Of a stretch of DNA of 64,000 bases, positions 37,911 through 47,859 are shown piece by piece; position 1 is the first letter of the stretch; every line of letters begins with the position of its first letter. The DNA lies in assembly GCA_020410825.1 (NCBI GenBank), contig CP084576.1, forward strand, positions 682,001 to 746,000, in the 5' to 3' direction. The notes under the pieces were generated by a model. It was not told where the DNA came from. It did not search any database and worked only from the letters and a program-made list of their open reading frames with translations. The translations under genes were made by a program, and so were the position numbers. The DNA is from Candidatus Megaera endosymbiont of Mesostigma viride. Lineage in GTDB: Bacteria > Pseudomonadota > Alphaproteobacteria > Rickettsiales > Rickettsiaceae.

Positions 37911-40126
37911 AAGCTAATATTCCTCTTGCAGATCTGGCAGAAGGTGGAAAATTAAATTTTATTGATACTGATAAAATTGATGAATTAATGGCATTATTTG
38001 CGATGCATAACTTAGTTCCTAATTTATCTGAGGACAGCCACCTTTTTGCAAGTTCGCTAGCTATGTTACTTTCTTCATTGAAGTGGGATGGAAACGCAAA
38101 AAATCTCTTTGATTCATTACCATATGTAAGGGATAGGGATATAGATTTGCTTGATATCGTAAATACTATGGCTCACCTAGGTTTTACCAGTCATAATACG
38201 ATAATCAATATCAATGACATTGATGAAAGGCTACTTCCATGCCTTTATATACCACATAAGTTAAATGCTTCTCCCCTTGTAATTTTAACTAAAAAAGAAG
38301 GAGTTATTTCAGCCTTCCATGCCAGAAAAAAGCAAATTGTAGAATTCAAGGCTAAAAAAGAATTTCTGGGAGATGCTTATTTTTTTGAAAAAAATAATCC
38401 GGAAAAGATAGAAGAAGACAACCAAACTAAAAAATCAGCGGGTTTAACCTGGTTTCGGATCATTTTTGGGAGGTTTCGACCAATTATTAATGAAATTGTT
38501 TTAACTAGCGTAGTTATAAACCTTTTGTCCTTGGCCATGCCGTTTTTTATTATGTCGATATACAATACTGTAATAGGTTCAGGCTCAACTGATACCTTAA
38601 TACAGTTAGTAGTGGGAGTAGGAATCGCAATCGGTGCTGAAGCAATTCTTAGAGTAGTTAGGTTAAGACTAGTAGTCTGGCTTGGGGTCAGGCTCGATAA
38701 TATAGTAAGTAATACGATTTTTGAAAAATTACTGCTTATGAAAGCAGCTTATACTGAAAGTGCTTCAATTTCATCACAACTTTCTAGAATTAAAACTTTT
38801 GAATCGGTAAGGAAATTTTTTACCGGACCTTTATTTACTGTAATAGTTGAGTTACCTTTTACAGTTATATTATTAACAGCTATATGGCTGGTTGCTGGCT
38901 CATTGGTGTATATTCCAATAGTTGTCGTTATTTTATTTACCATGCTGCTTGCATATTATCAATCCAAAATAAGATTAGCTACAAGAACAGCAGCACGAGC
39001 AAGTTCTAACAGACAGCAATTTGGGATGGAAACATTTATAAAAATGCATTCCTTGCATCAAAACGGAGTGTCAAGAAATTGGCTGCTACGTTATAAAGAT
39101 AAGCTCAGTTATTCTGCAACAACTAGCTTTAAATCGAATATGATATCTTCAACGATCGAAACTGCTGCGCATTCCATATCCATACTATCCGGCGTTGCGG
39201 TGGTTAGTTTTGGTATTCATTCTATCTGGAATAATACTCTTACTATGGGTGCGTTAGTTGCGACAATGATGTTAATATGGAGGATTCTTGGCCCTCTGCA
39301 AACCCTTTGCTCTATGTTACCTAGAATTGAACAACTTAAAAACAGTATTGAGCAGATTAATAGATTAGTTGAAATAGAGGTAGAACACCGTCCAACTATA
39401 ATAAAAAGGCCAATTGAAAATCTTAGCGGGGCGATAAAACTTACCAATATCGGTCTTCGTTATACAATAGATGTAGAACCTATATTTGTTGGCCTCGATA
39501 TTGACGTAAAACCAGGAGAAATCATCGCAATTACGGGAAGTAACGGATCTGGCAAAAGCTCTCTTTTAAAATTAATCAATGGCTTATACCAACCCCAAAC
39601 CGGAACGATAAGGATCGATGGGGTCAATATAAGGCAGCTGGACCCTATAGAACTAAGGAATTATATATGTTACCTTCCTCAAGTCCCCAATTTTTTTGAA
39701 GGAACTATCAAGGAAAATCTATTATTTGCCAATCCACTGGCTACTGATAAGGACATTATGGATTCTTTGGAAAAGGCAACAGGCCTTGAGGAGCTCAAAA
39801 ATCTGGAAAAAGGTATAGAAACTGTTATTTACGGTAATAATGCGCCTATCCCAGCGAGTTACACTTATATACTAAATTTGGCCAGAGCGATCTTAAAAAA
39901 AAGTAATATACTCTTACTGGATGAACTGCCTAATGCTTCACTAAATGAAGATGTCGGTTTGGCATACAAAAAAATAATACAAAATGCTAAGGGCAAGAAA
40001 ACGGTATTCTTTGTTAGCCAGAGAGACGATTTTATAAAAATAGCAGATAGGGTAATTGTATTAACTCCTGGAATCAGGCCGGCTATTATGGATACAGCTA
40101 AATTTATCAATCAATATGGAACATAA
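37907..40126 (+). CDS. Type I secretion ABC transporter subunit with C39-like domain (LssB/HlyB-like)
   Basis: A 739-residue ABC exporter subunit. Residues about 1-145 resemble a peptidase C39-like domain without a catalytic Cys, as in HlyB, where it docks the substrate. Six helices follow at about 180-460, then the nucleotide-binding domain. Walker A GSNGSGKSS (about 543) and Walker B ILLLDELPNA are intact and the Q-loop YLPQVPNFF is present. The signature LSGGQ has become IPASY, and the H-loop His is Gln in FVSQRDDF. Together with the previous subunit this gives one dead site and one possibly working site, as in asymmetric heterodimeric exporters. It overlaps the adaptor gene by 11 bases. 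Confidence 0.88.
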   Translation: MKANIPLADLAEGGKLNFIDTDKIDELMALFAMHNLVPNLSEDSHLFASSLAMLLSSLKWDGNAKNLFDSLPYVRDRDIDLLDIVNTMAHLGFTSHNTIININDIDERLLPCLYIPHKLNASPLVILTKKEGVISAFHARKKQIVEFKAKKEFLGDAYFFEKNNPEKIEEDNQTKKSAGLTWFRIIFGRFRPIINEIVLTSVVINLLSLAMPFFIMSIYNTVIGSGSTDTLIQLVVGVGIAIGAEAILRVVRLRLVVWLGVRLDNIVSNTIFEKLLLMKAAYTESASISSQLSRIKTFESVRKFFTGPLFTVIVELPFTVILLTAIWLVAGSLVYIPIVVVILFTMLLAYYQSKIRLATRTAARASSNRQQFGMETFIKMHSLHQNGVSRNWLLRYKDKLSYSATTSFKSNMISSTIETAAHSISILSGVAVVSFGIHSIWNNTLTMGALVATMMLIWRILGPLQTLCSMLPRIEQLKNSIEQINRLVEIEVEHRPTIIKRPIENLSGAIKLTNIGLRYTIDVEPIFVGLDIDVKPGEIIAITGSNGSGKSSLLKLINGLYQPQTGTIRIDGVNIRQLDPIELRNYICYLPQVPNFFEGTIKENLLFANPLATDKDIMDSLEKATGLEELKNLEKGIETVIYGNNAPIPASYTYILNLARAILKKSNILLLDELPNASLNEDVGLAYKKIIQNAKGKKTVFFVSQRDDFIKIADRVIVLTPGIRPAIMDTAKFINQYGT

Positions 40127-41591
40127 AATGATGTTAGGCAAAATATTCGATTTTTTTTCTAAAAAAACAGACGCTGAGGAGAAAAAGAGTAAATTAGCAG
40201 ATGGAACACGCAGAAACTTTTTAATTACCCTAAAAAAAGTATTCTGGATTCTTCGTCCTAAAATAAATTCCCATGCCAAAATCGATCAATTAAGATATTT
40301 ATCACAAACAGCTTTAATTGAAGAAACCGTTGCACCTCATGTAGTACGCACCACTTTAATGATTATAAGTACAATTATTATTGTGTTAGTAATTTGGTCT
40401 GCTCTTACTTATGTCAATGAAATAGCAGTTACTGAAGGAGAAGTTTTACCAAGCAAGCATATACAGGTTATACAGCATCTCGAAGGCGGGATAGTAAGTG
40501 AAATTAATGTTGCGGAAGGGGAATTAGTTGAAAAAGGCCAAATATTAATCAGATTGGATGGGTCAGGCCTTAAGAAAGATCTAGCAAGTCTTAAAGCAAA
40601 GAAATTATCACTTCAATATCAGTCCCTCAGGCTTAAGTCTTTTATTAGCAAAACGACCCCGACTTTTGATGGAATACCTCCGGAAGATAGAAACAAGCAA
40701 ATGGAAGATGAACAGCTAAAAGCTTTTGAAAGTATGATAAAAGCTAAAGAAAGCGAGAGAAAAGTTATTGATGAGCAAATTGATCAGAAAAAAGAATCCC
40801 TTAAAAGCTTGGAAGAAAAATATAAGACATTGGCAGAAAATATTAAATTAGTTTCTGAAGAACGCGATTTAAAAAAACAACTTGCAGACAAAGGGCGCTT
40901 GAGCAAATTTAATTTCCTGGATATACAAAAACAATTAAATCAGATTCAAGGAGATATAAATAGTGTAGAGTCAGATATATCTCAAGCAAAGAATGCTATT
41001 GAGGAGTATCAAAACCGCCTTGATTCTCTTAATGCAAAAGCTATTGATGAAGCTTATCAAGAACTTAACAGAGTTAATACAGATTTATCTCAGATTGATG
41101 AAACCACTCGAAAATTATCCGATCAAATTTCTAGGCTTGATATAAGGTCACCATCATACGGTTACGTTAAAGGTTTAAAAGTTAAAACTATTGGCGGAAT
41201 TATTGAATCCGGAAAAGTTATTATAGAAATAGTTCCCCTTGAAGGAGCATTAGTAATTGAAACAAAAATTAACCCTAGAGATGTTGGTTATGTAAAAATT
41301 GGCCAACTAGTAAAAGTTAAAGTCAGTTCCTATGATTTTTCGAGGTACGGAACTGTTAACGGTAACCTAGAATATGTGTCGGCAACTACTTTTATAAATG
41401 AAGACGGAACTAGATACTATTTAGGTAAAGTATCTCTCGAGAAGAAATATGTGGGGAAAGACCCTACCCGAAACTTAATTATACCTGGTATGACCGTAGA
41501 AGCTGATATAGTAACAGGAAGCAAAACTATCCTTGCGTATTTGTTAAAACCTATACACACTTCTATCGCTACTGCGTTTACAGAACGTTAG
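40116..41591 (+). CDS. HlyD-family membrane fusion protein (type I secretion adaptor)
   Basis: A 491-residue periplasmic adaptor that would join the ABC pair to an outer membrane channel. One transmembrane helix lies near residues 85-105, then the first half of the lipoyl domain (VIQHLEGGIVSEINVAEGE), a long coiled coil of about 200 residues (150-340), the second lipoyl half (IRSPSYGYVKGLKVKTIGG), and a beta-barrel with INPRDVGYVKIGQLVKVKV, the HlyD family signature. The cytoplasmic N-terminal part of about 80 residues is longer than in HlyD. No TolC-like gene or secreted substrate with RTX repeats is nearby. The stop is 51 bases before the receiver gene. Confidence 0.93.
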   Translation: MEHKMMLGKIFDFFSKKTDAEEKKSKLADGTRRNFLITLKKVFWILRPKINSHAKIDQLRYLSQTALIEETVAPHVVRTTLMIISTIIIVLVIWSALTYVNEIAVTEGEVLPSKHIQVIQHLEGGIVSEINVAEGELVEKGQILIRLDGSGLKKDLASLKAKKLSLQYQSLRLKSFISKTTPTFDGIPPEDRNKQMEDEQLKAFESMIKAKESERKVIDEQIDQKKESLKSLEEKYKTLAENIKLVSEERDLKKQLADKGRLSKFNFLDIQKQLNQIQGDINSVESDISQAKNAIEEYQNRLDSLNAKAIDEAYQELNRVNTDLSQIDETTRKLSDQISRLDIRSPSYGYVKGLKVKTIGGIIESGKVIIEIVPLEGALVIETKINPRDVGYVKIGQLVKVKVSSYDFSRYGTVNGNLEYVSATTFINEDGTRYYLGKVSLEKKYVGKDPTRNLIIPGMTVEADIVTGSKTILAYLLKPIHTSIATAFTER

Positions 41592-41642
41592 GTTAGTAAT
41601 GATTTTAATAAATTTATCCTATTTAGTAAGAAGAAAGAAAAA

Positions 41643-42557
41643 ATGAAAAATAATCCCTTAATTTTAGTAGTTGATGATGATAGAACAACGTTAACTATAA
41701 TTGAAACTATTTTAGCACAGAATGATTATGAAATCATTACAGCGATAAATGGTAAAATGGCTCAGGAAACTATAATGAGGCATCACGACAAACTAGATGC
41801 AATTTTACTTGATAGAATAATGCCAGATATCAATGGCATAGAAATAGTAAGATGGATAAATAGCAGTAAAAAAATTTCAAAACCTCCTGTCATAATGTTA
41901 ACGGTTTTAGATAAACCGGAACAAGTCAAGGAGGGAATAGACGAAGGAGTATTTTATTATTTGACAAAACCTATCCAAGAAAATGTCCTAAAATCAGTTT
42001 TATTGTCAGCTGTTAACGAATCAAAACAGCATAAGCTACTGGCCCAAGAATTACAAAGACACCGAGGTGGTTTCAAGTTAATAAAAAATGCTGTATTTAA
42101 CTTTCACAGTTTAGCTGAAGCTGAAGATTTGTCCTGTTTTATTGCAAATTTTTTTCCAGAATCCAATAAGGTTTTACCTGGTATTTCTGCCCTCTTAGTT
42201 AATGCTGTTGAGCATGGAAATCTACAAATTTCCTATGATAAAAAATCAAAACTGATATCGGCAGGAACTTGGAAACAAGAAGTAGAAAAAAGGTCAGAAT
42301 TAGAAGAGTATAAAAATAAATTTGTAGAAGTTATTTTTAATAAAGAAGATAAGAAATATTCAATAAAAGTTACTGATCAAGGTTCTGGATTTGCCTGGCA
42401 AAAATTTATTGCTGTTGACCCTGCGAGGGCTCTTGATAATCATGGACGAGGGATCGCTAGAGCTAATATGATTTTCGATTCTCTCCAGTATAATAAACAA
42501 GGAAATCAAGTAATTGCAATAGTAGATAAAACAGGGAAGGAAAGTTTTACATGGTAA
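41643..42557 (+). CDS. Response regulator with C-terminal anti-sigma-type ATPase domain
   Basis: A 304-residue protein. The receiver (about 1-125) has Asp11-Asp12-Asp13, phospho-acceptor Asp57 in [11 protein letters not shown] and the KPI lysine. In place of a DNA-binding output, the C-terminal half (about 150-304) is an HATPase_c domain of the RsbW/SpoIIAB type, with N-box [11 protein letters not shown]1 VTDQGSGF and G2 NHGRGIARA. The output could be binding or phosphorylating a partner such as an anti-sigma antagonist, but no sigma factor or STAS protein is in the window. It overlaps the hybrid kinase gene by seven bases, so the kinase is its likely phosphodonor through the Hpt protein at 46292. 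Confidence 0.88.
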   Translation: MKNNPLILVVDDDRTTLTIIETILAQNDYEIITAINGKMAQETIMRHHDKLDAILLDRIMPDINGIEIVRWINSSKKISKPPVIMLTVLDKPEQVKEGIDEGVFYYLTKPIQENVLKSVLLSAVNESKQHKLLAQELQRHRGGFKLIKNAVFNFHSLAEAEDLSCFIANFFPESNKVLPGISALLVNAVEHGNLQISYDKKSKLISAGTWKQEVEKRSELEEYKNKFVEVIFNKEDKKYSIKVTDQGSGFAWQKFIAVDPARALDNHGRGIARANMIFDSLQYNKQGNQVIAIVDKTGKESFTW

Positions 42558-45500
42558 AATCAATTACCAGAAATTCATTTTCTATATTTGCCGTTTTCCT
42601 TGCTTATTTTATTCCAGCAAAATTAGGTTTCCTAATAGCTCTTCCTCCTGATAATGCCACCGCAATATGGCCGGCATCCGGTATTGCAGCGGCTGCCGTT
42701 ATTTTTTTTGGCTACAGAACATTACCGGGAGTTTTTTTAGGGTCTTTGACTGCAAATTTAACTAACTTTACTTCCTCCCTTGATCTTTTTATTGATAAAA
42801 CATTAAATTTCATCGACATATCTCTTTATATAGCAACCGGAGCAGTTATTGAATCTTTCACTGTAGTTTTTATCATAAAAAAACTTATAGGGTATCCCAG
42901 CTCGCTTTCCCACTGGCACGATATACTTATTTTATTCATTATAGCCGGTATGGTGGGTTCTATTCCCTCCCCTACCATAGGCGTTACCTCTTTATATCTT
43001 AAAGGTATAATTCCCTTTGGTAACTATTTTTATAATTGGTGGACTTGGTGGATAGGAAACAGCCTTGGAATTATTGTATGTACCCCTATACTCGTCGCTA
43101 TCTTTACCCCCAATGAATATATTAGTATTAAACGAAAAATACTTATAGTTACTCCTCTTATTTCTGTTTTTAGTATAGTAATTATTTTATTTATAAATGC
43201 AAGTAACTGGGAACATAAAAAATTACAACAGGAACTCGAAAGCACGGCCAGAAGCGCAATAATTCAGCTGGAAAACAAGATACACAATTACATTGAGGAA
43301 ATATCCGCAATGAGTAATTTTTATCTTGCATATGATCAGGTAGATAGGTCAAATTTTAAATATTTAATTGGTAACCTTCTAAAACATTCGCCGGAAATAT
43401 ACAGCCTGCAATGGGCTCCAAAGATGGATATAAATTCCCTAAATAAATTTATAGATCAAGCTAGGAAAGAGGGAATTAATTATCGAATAAAACAATATCC
43501 CGGTAGTAGAAATTTATTACAGAATCAAGAAAAAACAATATTCTTTCCTATATATTATTCCGAAGTTTGTGAGGTTAAATATGATGATTTAGGATACGAT
43601 ATATACTCTGACCCTGAATTTATGGAATATATAGAGCGCGCTATTACCACCAAGTCACTGCAACTTTCAAATGTCGTAAACTTAACTGATAAACCTGATT
43701 CTGATAAAGTTATTAGATTTTTTGAACCTGTATTTGACCATAACAACTATTATAACTTCTTAAAAAGTCCAAAAATCACCATAAAAGGTATCATAGTAGG
43801 AACTTTTAGAACAAACGACTTATTGTTCAGTAATTTTATAGAAACATTAAAAGAAAAAGGTATTGAAGTAGAAGTAACAGACAATACTAGTAATAAAAGT
43901 AAAGACATTATATTTACATCAATTGACGATAAATCATCCTATTCATTAAGCACTATTGATTTCATTAGCTTTGAAAGCAAAATCTGGAATGTACTATTCA
44001 AGCAAAAAACTGAATATTTAGTAGCCCACAAAGAATGGCATCTATGGTATTTGTTACTAGCAGGTTTACTATTTACAGCAATATCTGCGATCCTTACCAT
44101 GGTAATAACTGGGTATTCTGAAAATATAGAAAGATTAGTAAACCAAAAAACAAAAGATCTGAAAGAAAGTGAAACTAGATTTCAGTTAGCTGTCGAGGGT
44201 GTCCGTGATGGTATTTGGGACTGGATAAATATAGAGCAAAATAGAGTTTACTGGTCACCTCAATTCTACAAACTACTAGGATATGAAAACGAAGAAATAG
44301 AATCTTCCTACGATAAATTTATGTCGCTTATACACCCTGACGATGCTCAAATATTGGCACAAGCTTTAGAAAAACATTTTAAAAATAATAAACCCTTTGA
44401 CGTAGAATGTAGATTAATGCACAAAACAGGCATCTATAGATGGTTTCAGGCAAGAGGATTGCTAACTATAAACCCTGATACGGGCATTAAAAGAATGACT
44501 GGTTCCATTACTGATATCAGTGACCGTAAAAATGCTGAAATAAAGCTGCAAACCGCTAAAGAAGAAGCAGAATCAGCTACCAAAATGAAATCAGAATTTT
44601 TAGCTACTATGAGCCACGAAATTAGGACTCCCATGAATGGTATTATCGGTATTACAGAGCTCTTACTTGATACAAAACTTACTCAACAACAACAACATTA
44701 CCTTAATAACCTACTAACCTCAGCAGAAAACCTTTTAGATATTTTAAATGACATACTTGATTTCTCAAAAATAGAAGCCGGCCAAATGGAACTTGAGAAG
44801 TTGCCTTTTAACTTAAAAAAAGCAGTTCAAGAAGTAGTAGATCTGTTATCGCCGAAAGCTGAGCAAAAAGGGTTAAAATTATGGGTAAATTTTGAAAAAG
44901 GCGTTCACGAATATCTCATTGGAGATACAATGAGAATAAGGCAAATACTTCACAATTTAGTCGGAAATGCCATAAAATTTACTCAAAGCGGAGGAATAAC
45001 TATAACAGTTAATAACCAACCTCTATATAAAACTCCTACAGGAAAAACCATGATTCTGATTTCCGTAAAAGATACAGGTATAGGCATGACAAAAGACCAG
45101 TTGAAAATAATTTTTAACAAATTTGTTCAGGCAGACAGCTCAACTACCAGAAAGTTTGGCGGTACCGGCCTTGGCCTTGCCATTTGTCAAAAACTCGTAA
45201 CACTGCTTGGCGGGGAAATTAGCGTTGAAAGCGAAGTCAATATTGGCACTACTTTTTCTTTTAATATGCTGCTCGATATTGCTAATGACAATATTAATAC
45301 TGACCATATCCGCTCTAAACAAAAAATATCCTTAGATCCTGATCTCGCCGGAAATGTAAGAATTTTAATGGTAGAAGATAACAGGATTAACGCTGAAATT
45401 GCTAGAGAAATGCTAGAGAAATTAGGATGTGAAGTTATAGTGGCGCAAAGCGGCCAAGGAGCTTATGAAATTTTAAAAGCCGATAGAAATTTTGATTTAA

Positions 45501-45745
45501 TCTTTATGGATTGTCAAATGCCTGTTATGGATGGCTTTGAAGCAACAGCCAAAATAATAGAATTTGAAAATATAAATAACCAAAAACATATCCCGATCAT
45601 TGCTTTAACAGCTAATTCGCTCCAGGGAGATAAAGAAAAATGCATCGCAGCCGGCATGGACGATTACTTATCAAAACCAGTAAGTCAAAAAGATTTTGCA
45701 AAAATAGTATCGAAATGGTTAAAATACAAAAAAACTTCTACTTAA
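42551..45745 (+). CDS. Hybrid sensor histidine kinase, MASE1-CHASE-PAS-HisKA-HATPase-REC
   Basis: A 1064-residue membrane sensor. An N-terminal MASE1-like block of about eight helices (10-220, with [17 protein letters not shown]) is followed by a CHASE-type periplasmic domain (about 225-480), another helix near 490-515, a PAS domain (about 540-655), a dimerisation domain with phospho-acceptor His689 in [12 protein letters not shown], an ATPase with [10 protein letters not shown] and [11 protein letters not shown], and a C-terminal receiver with Asp987 in [13 protein letters not shown]. This is the layout of a His-Asp phosphorelay kinase that needs a separate Hpt protein, which is encoded two genes downstream. 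The signal is unknown; CHASE domains usually bind small ligands. Confidence 0.93.
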   Translation: MVKSITRNSFSIFAVFLAYFIPAKLGFLIALPPDNATAIWPASGIAAAAVIFFGYRTLPGVFLGSLTANLTNFTSSLDLFIDKTLNFIDISLYIATGAVIESFTVVFIIKKLIGYPSSLSHWHDILILFIIAGMVGSIPSPTIGVTSLYLKGIIPFGNYFYNWWTWWIGNSLGIIVCTPILVAIFTPNEYISIKRKILIVTPLISVFSIVIILFINASNWEHKKLQQELESTARSAIIQLENKIHNYIEEISAMSNFYLAYDQVDRSNFKYLIGNLLKHSPEIYSLQWAPKMDINSLNKFIDQARKEGINYRIKQYPGSRNLLQNQEKTIFFPIYYSEVCEVKYDDLGYDIYSDPEFMEYIERAITTKSLQLSNVVNLTDKPDSDKVIRFFEPVFDHNNYYNFLKSPKITIKGIIVGTFRTNDLLFSNFIETLKEKGIEVEVTDNTSNKSKDIIFTSIDDKSSYSLSTIDFISFESKIWNVLFKQKTEYLVAHKEWHLWYLLLAGLLFTAISAILTMVITGYSENIERLVNQKTKDLKESETRFQLAVEGVRDGIWDWINIEQNRVYWSPQFYKLLGYENEEIESSYDKFMSLIHPDDAQILAQALEKHFKNNKPFDVECRLMHKTGIYRWFQARGLLTINPDTGIKRMTGSITDISDRKNAEIKLQTAKEEAESATKMKSEFLATMSHEIRTPMNGIIGITELLLDTKLTQQQQHYLNNLLTSAENLLDILNDILDFSKIEAGQMELEKLPFNLKKAVQEVVDLLSPKAEQKGLKLWVNFEKGVHEYLIGDTMRIRQILHNLVGNAIKFTQSGGITITVNNQPLYKTPTGKTMILISVKDTGIGMTKDQLKIIFNKFVQADSSTTRKFGGTGLGLAICQKLVTLLGGEISVESEVNIGTTFSFNMLLDIANDNINTDHIRSKQKISLDPDLAGNVRILMVEDNRINAEIAREMLEKLGCEVIVAQSGQGAYEILKADRNFDLIFMDCQMPVMDGFEATAKIIEFENINNQKHIPIIALTANSLQGDKEKCIAAGMDDYLSKPVSQKDFAKIVSKWLKYKKTST

Positions 45746-45756
45746 ATGGGGTATAG

Positions 45757-46281
45757 ATGAGTGAACAGGTAATTTTAGTTGATAAAAACGATACTATAAT
45801 TGGCATAGAAGAAAAATTAAAGGCTCATCAGCTAGGGTTTTTGCACCGTGCTTTTTCCATTTTTATCTTACGTAGAAATCCAGAATTAGAATTATTGATG
45901 CAAAAACGTGCTCTTACAAAATACCATAGTGGGGGGTTGTGGACAAATAGCTGTTGCGGGCATCCAAGGCCTTCTGAACCACTAATGGAAGCTGCTGGTC
46001 GCCGTCTAAAAGAGGAGATAGGTTTAAGCATGCCGTTAAAAGAAATAGGGATTTTTACTTATAAAGCAGATGTAGGAAATAGTTTAACCGAGCATGAAGT
46101 AGATCATGTTCTACTCGGTTATTGGGAGGGGCAGCTAACCACCCCTAATCCTGAAGAAGTAGAAACACTGCAATGGCGTAATTTAAACGAAACATTAGCA
46201 GAAATGAATAAGCACCCATCTCTATTTACAGTTTGGGTGAAGGAAGGGTTAGAAATGGTTGTTAATTTTACTAAAAAATAA
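45757..46281 (+). CDS. idi: Isopentenyl-diphosphate delta-isomerase, type I
   Basis: Interconverts isopentenyl and dimethylallyl diphosphate, the building blocks for farnesyl and longer chains. The 174-residue Nudix-fold protein has the catalytic Cys67 in LWTNSCCGHPRP, the Nudix-like GRRLKEEIGL block and the metal/catalytic Glu in EHEVDHVLLGY. Rickettsiae lack the upstream isoprenoid pathways and take precursors from the host; Rickettsia itself is usually credited with the unrelated FMN-dependent type II isomerase, so a type I enzyme is notable. It sits between the hybrid kinase (11 bases upstream) and the Hpt gene (10 bases downstream), which is an odd place for a metabolic gene. Confidence 0.95.
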   Translation: MSEQVILVDKNDTIIGIEEKLKAHQLGFLHRAFSIFILRRNPELELLMQKRALTKYHSGGLWTNSCCGHPRPSEPLMEAAGRRLKEEIGLSMPLKEIGIFTYKADVGNSLTEHEVDHVLLGYWEGQLTTPNPEEVETLQWRNLNETLAEMNKHPSLFTVWVKEGLEMVVNFTKK

Positions 46282-46291
46282 AGAACAAAAA

Positions 46292-46654
46292 ATGACTCAG
46301 GAATCCGAAATAATCAATATAGAAGCTCTCGAGACTGCTAGAAATTTATTAGGAGAGCGTTTTTCAGTAATAATAAAATATTTCTTAGAAGATACAGAAG
46401 TATATATAGCAGAAATTGCCAAAGGTCTTAAAGAGAAAAATATTCGCATTATTTTCTCTTCTTCTCATACAATCAAATCTTCTGCTAAGCAACTTGGTAT
46501 CGATAGATTGTCTGATGTAGCAAAACAGACAGAAAGTTTATCCCTGGAAATGATGGATAGTGGCAATCAAGCTTGGGAAGATTTAGAGAGACTTTATAAT
46601 AAATTAAAGAATGAATTAGATAAAGCAATTCCTGAATTAAATAAATTTTGTTAA
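46292..46654 (+). CDS. Histidine-containing phosphotransfer (Hpt) protein
   Basis: A 120-residue single-domain protein of the four-helix Hpt type. The phospho-acceptor is His59 in SSSHTIKSSAKQLG, the family motif (usually AHxLKGSS), and the following helix has DRLSDVAKQTESLS. It would carry phosphate from the receiver of the hybrid kinase (Asp987) to the receiver protein at 41643, completing a four-step relay within one operon. The ATG at 46292 is preferred over an upstream TTG because the Hpt fold begins there. It has no membrane segment. Confidence 0.9.
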   Translation: MTQESEIINIEALETARNLLGERFSVIIKYFLEDTEVYIAEIAKGLKEKNIRIIFSSSHTIKSSAKQLGIDRLSDVAKQTESLSLEMMDSGNQAWEDLERLYNKLKNELDKAIPELNKFC

Positions 46655-46674
46655 ACCTTTTCTCTCTTGCGTAT

Positions 46675-47733
46675 ATGTATAAATATACTGTCATTTTCAT
46701 ACTTGCCATAATATTTTTTTGTTACTTTTCTTTTGCATATTCTAAGTATTATAATGGTAATGTTAGCGATCATTTTGATGGTATCAGATTTTTTGACCCC
46801 GATCTTAAAAATGAGAAAAACTTTTTTGATTTTCTTAAATGGCGAGTTACAGAAAAATCCTCTCCTTGGCCAGATAAAGTACCAAATAATCAATTTGATT
46901 TACCGCCCGCAAGGGTCATGGGATCTGATCTTAGAGTTTCTTATGTCGGACACGTTACATTTCTTATCCAAACACAAGGCCTTAATATTCTTACCGACCC
47001 CGTCTGGTCTGAAAGAGCAAGTCCCATTAGTTTTGCAGGACCTAAACGGGTAATAGATCCGGGAATTAATTTTGAGCATTTACCACCTATTGATATTGTT
47101 TGGGTCAGCCATAACCACTATGATCACTTGGACCTTACAACTATTAACTTATTATGGCAAAAATATAAACCACGTATTATTACCCCGCTTGGCAATGATA
47201 CAATAATTAAAGCTTACAATTCTGAAATAGAAGTTGAAGCTTATGATTGGGGAGAACAGGTAATAATTAATGATTATGTAAAATTCCATCTCGAGCCTAT
47301 GCAACATTGGTCAGCAAGGGGACTATTTGACCGTAATAAAGCCTTGTGGGCAGCACTTAACATTGAAACCAACTCCGGTAATATATACTTTGTAGGCGAT
47401 TCCGGATACGGAAATGGAAGATATTTTAAAAAAGCCAGAGAAAAATTTGGTAGTTTTCGTTTAGCTCTACTACCTATGGGAGCTTATGAACCAAGATGGT
47501 TTATGCAATATGCCCATATGAATCCTGAGGACATGGTAAGGGCTTATATTGACCTTGGTCGTCCCTTTACCGTACCTTCTCACTATGATGTATTTAAACT
47601 GACCGATGAACCAAGGGGAGAGGCTTTAATCAAACTAGAAAAAGCAAAAAAGTTTCTATCTGTAGGAGATAAAATTAGAAACCTTGAACCAGGTCAGTTC
47701 TGGTTAGTACCATCCATAGCAAATGCAGAATAG
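46675..47733 (+). CDS. Membrane-anchored metallo-beta-lactamase-fold hydrolase, NAPE-PLD-like
   Basis: A 352-residue protein with one N-terminal hydrophobic segment (about 3-23) that acts as anchor or signal. The body is a metallo-beta-lactamase fold with VSHNHYDHLDL (HxHxDH, zinc ligands), the LEPMQHWSARG loop, YFVGDSGYGNGRYF with the bridging Asp, and the MNPEDMV..PSHYDVFKL end. This pattern, with the QHWSARG segment, matches N-acyl-phosphatidylethanolamine phospholipase D-like enzymes, which cut lipids at the phosphodiester. The ATG at 46675 is used; a TTG at 46648 overlaps the Hpt stop. It is the last gene of the plus-strand run. A role in lipid remodelling at the envelope is inferred. 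Confidence 0.87.
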   Translation: MYKYTVIFILAIIFFCYFSFAYSKYYNGNVSDHFDGIRFFDPDLKNEKNFFDFLKWRVTEKSSPWPDKVPNNQFDLPPARVMGSDLRVSYVGHVTFLIQTQGLNILTDPVWSERASPISFAGPKRVIDPGINFEHLPPIDIVWVSHNHYDHLDLTTINLLWQKYKPRIITPLGNDTIIKAYNSEIEVEAYDWGEQVIINDYVKFHLEPMQHWSARGLFDRNKALWAALNIETNSGNIYFVGDSGYGNGRYFKKAREKFGSFRLALLPMGAYEPRWFMQYAHMNPEDMVRAYIDLGRPFTVPSHYDVFKLTDEPRGEALIKLEKAKKFLSVGDKIRNLEPGQFWLVPSIANAE

Positions 47734-47859
47734 GTATAGCAATAAGGCAAAATTTAAATTTTTATTTTGGGCTCAGTTACTGCCCTATACTTAACAGAAA
47801 AGGGGTTAATATAATAAGTTTTATCTACTCTCTACAGTTTAATACCTAATTCCGTGGAA

